Source: a bacterium UBP3_UBA1247
Lineage (GTDB): Bacteria; UBA3054
Assembly (NCBI GenBank): GCA_002308555.1
Contig: DBWD01000069.1
Location: 2,270 to 9,537, forward strand
Length of the DNA: 7,268 bases
Direction: 5' to 3'
In this document: piece after piece, positions 1 to 6,039 of the stretch
How the letters are laid out: the number at the start of each line of letters is the position of its first letter
Position numbering within the stretch: position 1 is the first letter of the stretch
Position numbers and translations under genes: made by a program
Notes under the pieces: generated by a model
Database searches by the model: none
Told to the model about the DNA's origin: nothing
What the model saw: the letters and a program-made list of their open reading frames with translations, nothing else

Positions 1-251
1 TGGTCTTCTTCCTCTGCCTCATGGTCAATTATCTTTCCGCCAGCCTGCGCTTCGTCATAAAATACCGCGGGCCGGCCCAGCGCAAGATGCTGGCGCTCTT
101 CCTTTGCGCGGTCTACATTCTCGTCACCTCCGCGTTCTCGCAGCGCATAACCTCCATCGACATCTGCCCCTTCGTCTGGTGCGTCTTCGGTCTCATCCAA
201 CTCAGGGTCCTGGAGGCGGAGGAAAATTTCAACGGGGGGACGGAAGCGTGA
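1..251 (+). CDS. C-terminal end of a membrane protein, probably O-antigen ligase/polymerase-like (5' truncated)
   Basis: The reading frame is open from base 3 to the TGA at 249-251, so the protein begins upstream of the window and about 82 residues are visible. They contain a hydrophobic stretch at the very start, a basic cytoplasmic-looking loop (KYRGPAQRK), a second strong membrane segment (MLALFLCAVYILVTSAF), and a short third one (CPFVWCVFGLIQL) before an acidic tail. Two or three closing helices with a short hydrophilic tail is the usual ending of O-antigen ligase/polymerase (Wzy_C-type) proteins, and the next genes are a glycosyltransferase and a clear member of that family. No catalytic motif is in view, so any polytopic envelope protein, such as a flippase, remains possible. 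The stop overlaps the GTG start of the next gene (GTGA), which suggests translational coupling. Confidence 0.5.
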   Translation, partial: VFFLCLMVNYLSASLRFVIKYRGPAQRKMLALFLCAVYILVTSAFSQRITSIDICPFVWCVFGLIQLRVLEAEENFNGGTEA

Positions 252-1387
252 AGATCCTAATGCTGAACGCCAACATTTCCGGCGTGGGGACCTACCACCG
301 GGCGCTCTGGTTCGCCAGGATGTGCGCGGAAGCCGGGCACCAGGCGACGGTCTGCACCACCTCCCGCCTGAACAAGTTCAGCCGGACTTTCATCGCCGAC
401 CGGCCGGGCGTCACGGTCATCGAGGGCCCGAACCTGGGCTTCAGCCTCTACCCGGGCAACGGCTCCAGCATAGACATTCTCTGGCGTATGAAATATCTTC
501 TCAAGGATGATTTCGACGTCATCTACACCTTCGAGTATCATCCCAACGTCTCCTGGCCGACCCGCCTCTGCCGCAAGGGCCGCAGGATGGTCAACGACTG
601 GTGCGACCTTTACGCCGGCGCCGCCAACGTTTTCCGCGGGAACAAGACCATGCACCGCTGGGACGCCAAAAGGGAGGCCGCCATCCGCCGCGAGGCCGAC
701 CTGGTCACGGTCATCAGCGATTTCCTGGGCCGCAAGGCCCTGGAGGTGGGCGTGCCCGAAAACAGGATCGTCCTCATCCGGGAGGGCGTGGACACGAACT
801 ACATGCGCCCCTTCGACAAGGCGGAGGAACGCCGCCGCCTGGGCCTGGACGAAAGCCGCCTCTACGTGGCCACGCTGCAGGACGGCGCGGCTTTCCCGCC
901 GCTTCTGGACGCCCTGAAAAAGCTGCGGGAGGAGGACCCCAGGATCTCCCTGCTTTTCGTGGGCCGCATGCGGGAGGACCAGAAGAGGCTGGCGGAGGAA
1001 AAAGGACTCGCCGAGGCCGTCTTCTGCACGGGCTTCGTCAGCGACGAGGATCTCCCGCGCTGCCTTAGCGCCGGCGACGCCGCGGCCCTGCCCATGGTGG
1101 ATTCCCTGGCCAACCGCTCCCGCTTCCCCCACAAGATCGGCGACTACCTGGCCTGCGGCCTGCCCCTGGCGGTGACCGCCGTGGGGGAATACCCGGAAAT
1201 GCTCGCGAAAGAGGATCTGGCCGCGGTCAGCGAGCCGGGGGAGGCCTTCGCGGAGGCCCTGAAGGGCCTGCTGCTCGACGAGGAAAGAAGGCGCGACCTT
1301 TCCGTGCGCGCCAGGAACTGGGTGGTGGAGAATCTCGACTGGCAAGTTTTAAAAAAGAGTATCGTTCATTGCGTGGAGGGTGATTAA
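248..1387 (+). CDS. GT4-like family glycosyltransferase (GT-B fold)
   Basis: This 379-residue protein most likely transfers a sugar from a nucleotide-sugar donor to a growing surface glycan on the cytoplasmic side. The N-terminal half starts with the first strand of a GT-B Rossmann domain (KILMLN) followed by a helix of the type seen in GT4 enzymes (SGVGTYHRALWFARMCAEAGH). The mid region has LVTVISDFLG (residues 152-161) and REGVDT (178-183), which match the common 'vS..l...gv....i.vi.nGvD' hinge. The donor-binding half has LLFVGR (235-240), CTGFVSDEDLP (260-270) and NRSRFPHKIGDYLACGLPL (289-307), the variant of the nucleotide-sugar site in which N..R.P.K..EYLA replaces the classic EX7E loop. 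The residue usually Glu there is Asp299. The GTG start at 248 keeps the first beta strand; ATG at 260 would delete it. A GGGGGGA stretch lies 7 bases upstream. Acceptor and donor sugars cannot be told. No signal peptide or membrane segment is seen. Confidence 0.85.
   Translation: MKILMLNANISGVGTYHRALWFARMCAEAGHQATVCTTSRLNKFSRTFIADRPGVTVIEGPNLGFSLYPGNGSSIDILWRMKYLLKDDFDVIYTFEYHPNVSWPTRLCRKGRRMVNDWCDLYAGAANVFRGNKTMHRWDAKREAAIRREADLVTVISDFLGRKALEVGVPENRIVLIREGVDTNYMRPFDKAEERRRLGLDESRLYVATLQDGAAFPPLLDALKKLREEDPRISLLFVGRMREDQKRLAEEKGLAEAVFCTGFVSDEDLPRCLSAGDAAALPMVDSLANRSRFPHKIGDYLACGLPLAVTAVGEYPEMLAKEDLAAVSEPGEAFAEALKGLLLDEERRRDLSVRARNWVVENLDWQVLKKSIVHCVEGD
1375..1379 (+). promoter_or_regulatory. 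Ribosome binding site of the 1387 membrane protein gene
   Basis: GGAGG lies seven bases before the ATG at 1387, inside the last codons of the glycosyltransferase gene. It supports this start, which overlaps the upstream stop by one base (TAATG). Confidence 0.7.
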
Positions 1388-3537
1388 TGGCTGTTGTCCG
1401 CAGGATCTTGTTCTACCTTATGTGCGCCTTCGGTTTCTGCCTCACGACGCTTTATCTCTGGTCGTACCTGAACCAGTCCCAGAACTCCCTGAGGACCATC
1501 GTCTTCGGGCTCTTCATCATCATCATGATACTGGCTCTCATCAGCTGGCGGGCGGCGGTCTTCACCTTTGTTTTCTGCGTGCCGCTTTTCAACACCATGC
1601 CCATGATCCTGGGTCTCAACCATATCTGGCCGCCCTTCAACTTCAACCTGCTCTATCTCTCGGCGCTGGCCACGGCTTTCCTGATCTACGTCCTGACGGG
1701 CCACTCCCTGAAGGCTATGTCCCGCCACAGCCACAGCGGCATCAAATCCTCGCCCTACGACCTGCTCTTTTTCCTTCTGCTCCTGCTGACGGTCCTCGGC
1801 ACCTGCGTGGGGGCCTTCCGTTTCGAGAACATCTACTGCGCGGGCTTCTTCAGAAGTCTGCCGGAAAAGCTTTCCGGCATCCCCTTCGCCTCCCAGACCA
1901 GCAACGCGCTTTGCTACACCCGCGCCATGCAGTTTGTTTTCGTGGCCCTGGCCTTCTACTTCGTCTCCTCCGCCATCAATTCGCAGAAAGACGTCTACAC
2001 GGTGATGAAGCTGATGCTGGTCTCCTCCGCCTTCGTCAGCCTCTTCGGCATCTGGCAGCACAAGACGGGGCTTTTCCTGGTCGGCATCCAGGCCTTTTTC
2101 GGCCGCATCAACGCCACCTTCAACGGGCCTGACTCCGCGGCCTCCTATTTCGTGGTCGTCATCCTGCTTTGCTGCGCGGCCTTCTTCTTCGCGAAAAAGA
2201 TCGTCCATTTCCTGATGATCGCCGCCGCGCTGGCGCTGGCGACCGTGTGCCTGTATTACACCGAGACCAGGACCGCCATCTACGCCCTCGTCATGGCCCT
2301 GGGCCTCACCTTCCTTTTGGCCGCCACCAGGTCGAGGCTTTTCCTGAAGTCCCTGATCCCCGTCCTGTGCTTCGTGGGCATCCTGGTCTTCTTCGTGCCC
2401 GCCAACCGGCTGAAGCTGCCCGGCAGCTACCTTACCCAGTCCCTGAAGAGCCAGCGCGCCTTCCAGGGCATCGACAAGCTCAGGATAGAGCCCCGCAAGA
2501 TCGACGAGTGGCTCTCCTTCCGTTCCTACCACTGGTACGCCGCGCTGGGCTCCGTGAAAAGCGCCCCCGTCTTCGGCCACGGCCTGGGGACCCTCGACAA
2601 GCTGTACAAGAATTTCAAGACCACCCGCGACCAGTACCGCTCGGCTTTCGCCCACAACCTTTACCTGGACTATTACTCCGAGCTGGGGCTGCCGGGCTTC
2701 TTCCTCATCATCGCCTTTTTCGTGCTCTCCCTTTTCCTGGCCTGGCGCCTCTGGTCGAATCCCTGCTGCGGCAAGCACGTGCGCAGCCTGGCCCTGGCGC
2801 TGCTGGCCACGCAGTTCTTCATAGCGCTGGGCAACCTGTTTTCCAGCAGCCTTTACTACGTGACGGAGCTGATGTTCGTGCAGAGCATCCTGATGGCCAT
2901 GCTCTCCAACATGTTCACCTTCTATTATCCCCCGGAGGAAATGTCGCTGCTCAAGGAATGCCGCGGCGCCCTGCGGACGGTCTGGGGCAGCCCCTGCCGC
3001 CGCTTTGCCTTCCTTTCCGCCGCCGCCCTGGTGCTGGCGGTCTTCCTCTGGCGCTGCCGGGTCTCCTCCCTGGAGGGCGAGGCCCAGTATTACAGCTGCG
3101 AGCCTTACGACAACCAGGACCGCATCCTGGAATACGGGATCAAGCACTACGAATACGACATCCACAGCAACAAGTTCGCCCGGACCGACCGCCACGTGTA
3201 CCGTCCCATGAAGATGACCTCCCGCTTCCTGCAGGTCTACGTCAGGGCGGGCCATCCGGACGCCGACCTTAAGCCGGTCCCGGCCAGTTTCACCGTCAAC
3301 GGCAAGCTGGCGGGCTCCTGCGTCTTGTCCAACCGCAATTGGCGGGCCTGCGTTCTCGATCTGGGAACCGTCATCCCCCAGCTTACCAACGACCACGCCC
3401 TGGCCGAAGGCCTGACCGTTCCCATCAACCTCGGCCTGAGTTCCGGCCGCATGTGGAATCCCCTGGACTGGAACCCGAGGGAAAAGGACATCCACTACGG
3501 CGTGGATCTCGGCACCATCATCCAGGGCTTCCAGTAA
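1387..3537 (+). CDS. O-antigen ligase/polymerase family (Wzy_C-like) membrane protein with C-terminal extracytoplasmic domain
   Basis: This 716-residue polytopic protein has about a dozen hydrophobic helices between residues 7 and 511 and one more near 540-556. Members of this family either polymerise or ligate undecaprenyl-linked glycans on the periplasmic face. Family marks seen: NATFNGPDSAASYF (242-255, the 'g.f..pn..a.yl' region), TETRTA (292-297, the 'T.SR' position), GHGLGT (397-402) and HNLYLDYYSELGLPGF (423-438), the hallmark 'HN.yL....e.GlpG' loop. The large loop between about 340 and 430 holds the presumed active site. After the last helix, residues 557-716 form a soluble, beta-rich tail with FLQVYVRAGHPDADLKPVP (614-632) and a final pattern 'GRMWNP...REKDIHYGVDL'. 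From memory this resembles tails on some bacterial membrane glycosyltransferases, possibly a carbohydrate-contacting beta-sandwich. Cys645 and Cys655 could form a hairpin disulfide. The family is usually 400-500 residues, so the tail explains the excess length. Ligase and polymerase cannot be separated from sequence. Confidence 0.83.
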   Translation: MAVVRRILFYLMCAFGFCLTTLYLWSYLNQSQNSLRTIVFGLFIIIMILALISWRAAVFTFVFCVPLFNTMPMILGLNHIWPPFNFNLLYLSALATAFLIYVLTGHSLKAMSRHSHSGIKSSPYDLLFFLLLLLTVLGTCVGAFRFENIYCAGFFRSLPEKLSGIPFASQTSNALCYTRAMQFVFVALAFYFVSSAINSQKDVYTVMKLMLVSSAFVSLFGIWQHKTGLFLVGIQAFFGRINATFNGPDSAASYFVVVILLCCAAFFFAKKIVHFLMIAAALALATVCLYYTETRTAIYALVMALGLTFLLAATRSRLFLKSLIPVLCFVGILVFFVPANRLKLPGSYLTQSLKSQRAFQGIDKLRIEPRKIDEWLSFRSYHWYAALGSVKSAPVFGHGLGTLDKLYKNFKTTRDQYRSAFAHNLYLDYYSELGLPGFFLIIAFFVLSLFLAWRLWSNPCCGKHVRSLALALLATQFFIALGNLFSSSLYYVTELMFVQSILMAMLSNMFTFYYPPEEMSLLKECRGALRTVWGSPCRRFAFLSAAALVLAVFLWRCRVSSLEGEAQYYSCEPYDNQDRILEYGIKHYEYDIHSNKFARTDRHVYRPMKMTSRFLQVYVRAGHPDADLKPVPASFTVNGKLAGSCVLSNRNWRACVLDLGTVIPQLTNDHALAEGLTVPINLGLSSGRMWNPLDWNPREKDIHYGVDLGTIIQGFQ

Positions 3538-3545
3538 TCTGAAAA

Positions 3546-3553
3546 AGAAGGAG
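3546..3553 (+). promoter_or_regulatory. Strong ribosome binding site of the nucleotidyltransferase gene
   Basis: AGAAGGAG lies four bases before the ATG at 3558, within the only intergenic gap of any size in the window (3538-3557, 20 bases). It supports independent initiation of the 3558 gene. The gap is too short to hold both a promoter and a terminator, and no inverted repeat is seen in it. Confidence 0.75.
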
Positions 3554-3557
3554 CTTT

Positions 3558-4043
3558 ATGCTGTCTACCGCAAACAAGATCGTGGATAGGGAAACGCTGA
3601 GAAAAGAATGCGAGAAGATCCACGCCGCCGGGCTCACCATCGTGACCTGCAACGGCAGCTTCGACCTTTTCCACTACGGCCACCTCTGCTTCCTGGAGGA
3701 AGCCAAAAAGCAAGCCGACGTCCTGGTGGTGGGGCTTAACTCCGACAGCTCCATAAAGCAGTACAAGAGCCCCGTGAGGCCGATAATCTGCCAGGAGCAG
3801 AGGGCCGCGCTGCTCTCCTCCATCGCCATCGTGAGCTTCGTGCATATCTTCGACGAGACCACCCCCATGGCTTTCCTGGAAGTGGTGAAGCCGGAAGTGC
3901 ACGTCAACGGCTCGGAATACGGCGAGAACTGCATTGAGGCCCCCACCGTGAAAAAATACGGCGGCCGAATACACCTGATGCCCAAAGTCGCCGGCCTGTC
4001 CACCACCGGACTCATAGCGCGCATCAAAGCCCTGCCCGAATGA
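3558..4043 (+). CDS. RfaE2/HldE-C-like nucleotidyltransferase (cytidylyltransferase superfamily)
   Basis: This 161-residue soluble enzyme is the right size for a single cytidylyltransferase-like domain, which joins a sugar phosphate to a nucleotide and releases pyrophosphate. Visible motifs: TCNGSFDLFHYGH (30-42) with the nucleotide-binding HxGH at 39-42; VVGLNSDSSIKQYKSPVRPI (57-76), matching the 'vavNsD.SvkrlKG..RPi' segment of HldE; a QEQRAALLSSIAIVSFVHIFDETTP region (79-103); and a closing AGLSTTGLIARI (145-156), matching the 'G.STT.iI..I' end. The overall order fits D-glycero-beta-D-manno-heptose 1-phosphate adenylyltransferase (HldE C-terminal half, RfaE2) better than glycerol-3-phosphate cytidylyltransferase. 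The 'VKGGDY' segment of HldE appears here as VNGSEY (116-121), so the substrate is uncertain. No kinase, phosphatase or epimerase of the heptose pathway is in the window. Its stop overlaps the next start by ATGA. Confidence 0.82.
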   Translation: MLSTANKIVDRETLRKECEKIHAAGLTIVTCNGSFDLFHYGHLCFLEEAKKQADVLVVGLNSDSSIKQYKSPVRPIICQEQRAALLSSIAIVSFVHIFDETTPMAFLEVVKPEVHVNGSEYGENCIEAPTVKKYGGRIHLMPKVAGLSTTGLIARIKALPE

Positions 4044-5827
4044 AAAAACTTTTTCTGGCCCTCTTTCTCCTTCTGCTTCTGGCCGCCGCCGGCTTCCTCG
4101 CCTACAGGATCTTGAGCGAGCGGGCGCTGGACCGCGAGCTGGAGGCCATGGGAGAACGGGAAAAGAGTTTCCCTCTTTCCGCCGGCGCCAAACCGTCGGA
4201 CAGCGAAGCCCCCGCCCCGCGCTTCCCGGAGACCGCCCTGGAGGAGGAAGGCGCCGATCTGCCCGGCCTCTACGCCGGGAAGGACAAGGTCTTCATTACG
4301 GCCGACGCGGGCTTCGAGCTTTTCAGGCGCTTCGCGGAAAGGGCCTCCGACGGCATCTACGGGACTTTCCTCTACGACCAGTTCGCCTCCCTTTTCGTGG
4401 ACCTGATGGAGAACCTGGAGGAGCGCTACGAGAAAGCGGAGGGGGAAGACCGCATGATGACCCGGAACGCCCTGCTCTTCTCCGCCATCTGCGTCAGGCT
4501 CTGCATGCCGGACGCCCGGGTGCCCATTTTCGTCCTCTCCGACACGGAAGCGGAGCTGAAGCTTATCAGGGAGGCTTCCTTCATCGGCGAGAAGGACGGC
4601 CGCCCCTGCGACTACACCGTCTACGCCTCCTTTTCCGAAAACGCCGGCACTCCCTGGGGCGGCGCGGCTTTGCTGCGGGCCTTCCTGGAGCGCCGCTTCT
4701 TCTCCCTGGACGACGAGGAGGACCGCAAGGTCCTTTTCATCCTCGCTGAGACCCTTTTCAAAAGCAAGATCGCCGCGCAGAATTACGCCGAGGCCGCCCG
4801 CTTCCTGAAAGCCTTCGACGGCGAGACCCGCGTCATGACGGTGAAGGAACTCTGGGATCTCTGCGCGGACAATTCTCCCGCCTCCTCCCGCGGCGCCGGG
4901 CTTTCCTCCCTGGCGGAGGACAAGGCGCTCCTGGAGAAGATCCGGCCCGCCGCCGTCACTTCCTTCGACGCCCCGCCCTGGCGCGACCCCGCCCAGATAG
5001 CGGAGCCCTCCCCCAGGGTCTGGTTCTTCCAGCCCGCCCTTTCCCTGACGCCCCGGACCTTCCGGGAGCTGCACCGCTGGGTGGTGCAGCCCAGGGCCGA
5101 GCACCTGCTGTACGTGCTGGGCGTCGCCGTTCCCCTGCCCAATTCCGAGGAGCTGCTTCTGGAGGATCTGAAAAAAGAGGTGGTCGGCCACCTGGGCCTG
5201 GAGGACAGGGCCGTGGCCGCCGCCGCCCTTCTGAAGGAGCCGGAAAGGTCCCGGGCCCCGGCCCTGCTGGTCCGCTCCATGCTCTACACCGCGGAAAAAC
5301 CCGAGGAGCAGGCCCGGGAGGCGGAGTGGCCGAAAATCAAAGCCGTCTTCGTGGAGGACGCGGGCGATTTCTTCCGCGCCCTCTCCGGGCTTGTCCGGGA
5401 GCTGAACGAGCTTTACACGGATCTGGATCTTTTCCGGGTCATGAATTCCTACAAGAAAAACGCCCTGACTCCCGACAGGCTGCTGGAAGCGGAGCAGATC
5501 TTCCAGGAGCTGGCGGACATGTCCAGGGAATGCGCCTCCGCGCAAAGCGGGGACGCGGAAGCGCTGACCGGAGAACGGGCGGTGATGAACGCCCGGCGCT
5601 TCCTGACGCTCCTTAATTCCCAGAAAACCCTCTCCCCGCCCTGGGACAAGGAGACCGCCCTGGCCCTGGAGTACAATTTCCAAAAGGTCTCCCTGGCCGG
5701 GCTCAGAAAGCCCCGCCTGGTCAGCCTGGCCGTGCCCGGCCCGGAAGGCAACGAGAATTTTTACGGCGTGCGCTACCAGTTCTACGAACGGGAAAGCGAG
5801 ATACAGGAACAGCAAGGACAGAAATGA
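4040..5827 (+). CDS. Membrane-anchored DUF3160-like protein of unknown function
   Basis: This 595-residue protein starts with KK and one hydrophobic helix (residues 4-22). There is no lipobox Cys and no clear peptidase site, so it is probably an N-terminal anchor with the body outside the cytoplasm. A linker rich in Pro, Glu and Ala runs to about residue 75. The rest is mostly helical and resembles DUF3160 proteins in several places in the right order: KVFITADAGFELFRRF (83-98) for 'fvTtDalLHaf'; DYTVYASF (191-198) and AALLRAFLERRFFSL (209-223) for the 'Y..se.L..YFramMWlgr' region; FFQPALSLTPRTFRELHRWVV (329-349) for 'MGqrftpDs.i...lv'; a late helical region 437-530; and NFYGVRYQFYERE (573-585) for the closing 'YYEF' strand. 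The segment normally containing a 'SWAELRHDT' motif is short or lost (around 400-415). This assignment is from memory of the family and is tentative. No function is known. No Shine-Dalgarno sequence precedes the start, so the ATGA overlap probably drives its translation. Confidence 0.6.
   Translation: MKKLFLALFLLLLLAAAGFLAYRILSERALDRELEAMGEREKSFPLSAGAKPSDSEAPAPRFPETALEEEGADLPGLYAGKDKVFITADAGFELFRRFAERASDGIYGTFLYDQFASLFVDLMENLEERYEKAEGEDRMMTRNALLFSAICVRLCMPDARVPIFVLSDTEAELKLIREASFIGEKDGRPCDYTVYASFSENAGTPWGGAALLRAFLERRFFSLDDEEDRKVLFILAETLFKSKIAAQNYAEAARFLKAFDGETRVMTVKELWDLCADNSPASSRGAGLSSLAEDKALLEKIRPAAVTSFDAPPWRDPAQIAEPSPRVWFFQPALSLTPRTFRELHRWVVQPRAEHLLYVLGVAVPLPNSEELLLEDLKKEVVGHLGLEDRAVAAAALLKEPERSRAPALLVRSMLYTAEKPEEQAREAEWPKIKAVFVEDAGDFFRALSGLVRELNELYTDLDLFRVMNSYKKNALTPDRLLEAEQIFQELADMSRECASAQSGDAEALTGERAVMNARRFLTLLNSQKTLSPPWDKETALALEYNFQKVSLAGLRKPRLVSLAVPGPEGNENFYGVRYQFYERESEIQEQQGQK
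5814..5818 (+). promoter_or_regulatory. Ribosome binding site of the HMA chaperone gene
   Basis: AAGGA lies five bases before the ATG at 5824, inside the end of the DUF3160-like gene. Together with the ATGA overlap it indicates efficient coupled initiation and fixes the start of the small protein. Confidence 0.65.
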
Positions 5828-6033
5828 AAACTTTGAATTTCAGGATACCTGACATGGGCTGCGCCAACTGCGCCGCCGCCATCAGAAGCGAATTGGAAAA
5901 ACTCCCGGGCGTCGCGGAAATATCCCTCGACCCCGAAAGCAAGGCCGCCTCCGTCGCCCTGGACGAGTCGCTCTCCTCCGAGAGCGCCGTTTTCCAGGCG
6001 GTCCGCCAGGCCGGCTTCACTCCGGAAAAATAA
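5824..6033 (+). CDS. CopZ-like HMA-domain copper chaperone
   Basis: This 69-residue protein is a complete single HMA domain, the ferredoxin-like fold of Atx1/CopZ metallochaperones that carry Cu(I) to a P-type ATPase. The metal loop is DMGCANCAAAI (10-20) with Met11, Cys13 and Cys16. It is followed by the usual helix ending LPGV, the strand ISLDPESKAASVAL, and the final AVRQAGFTPEK helix and strand. The length is normal for CopZ. It shares 29 of 59 aligned residues with the HMA domain at the start of the next gene and has its metal Cys at the same residue numbers, so the two look like tandem duplicates. It lies in the same frame as the ATPase and is split from it by TAA, three bases and GTG. 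It could equally be described as a detached first HMA domain of a two-HMA ATPase. Copper is inferred from the neighbour; other soft metals are possible. Confidence 0.85.
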   Translation: MKTLNFRIPDMGCANCAAAIRSELEKLPGVAEISLDPESKAASVALDESLSSESAVFQAVRQAGFTPEK

Positions 6034-6039
6034 GCCGTG
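6031..6039 (+). other. In-frame stop/start junction between two HMA coding segments
   Basis: The bases TAA-GCC-GTG end the chaperone gene and start the ATPase gene. Both genes are in the same frame, so the TAA is the only barrier to a continuous two-HMA ATPase reading frame. The spacing favours termination-reinitiation by the same ribosome. The upstream context is GAA AAA TAA, with a run of five A at 6026-6030. Confidence 0.75.

Noticed and set aside
104..247. N-terminal extension of the glycosyltransferase to ATG at 104
   Set aside because: The extra residues are Arg/His/Leu-rich, overlap the coding end of the upstream gene and do not resemble a GT-B start. GTG at 248 begins exactly at the first beta strand.
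507..917. Open frames in other + strand frames inside the glycosyltransferase and membrane protein genes, for example 507-917 and 2169-3272
   Set aside because: Their translations are Pro/Arg/Ala/Ser-rich without domains, and they sit fully inside genes with strong family evidence.
1384..3495. 703-codon open frame on the minus strand opposite the Wzy_C-like gene
   Set aside because: The + strand protein has clear family motifs and membrane helices. The minus translation is repetitive charged sequence without family features and is a codon-bias shadow.
3538..3557. Terminator or promoter in the 20-base gap before the nucleotidyltransferase gene
   Set aside because: There is no inverted repeat and no T-run, and the gap is too short. 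It contains only an A-rich stretch and the ribosome binding site.
3674..5815. Very long open frame on the minus strand, 713 codons, opposite the nucleotidyltransferase and DUF3160-like genes
   Set aside because: It lies opposite two well-supported genes, and its translation is low-complexity Gly/Glu/Gln/Val-rich sequence with no recognisable domain. It is the expected mirror of G/C-ending codons in a GC-rich genome.
6023..6033. A-rich run before the TAA as a programmed frameshift site like that of E. coli copA
   Set aside because: The sequence GGAAAAATAA does not match the usual XXXYYYZ heptamer. A shift would also leave the frame that the ATPase uses, because both genes are already in the same frame.
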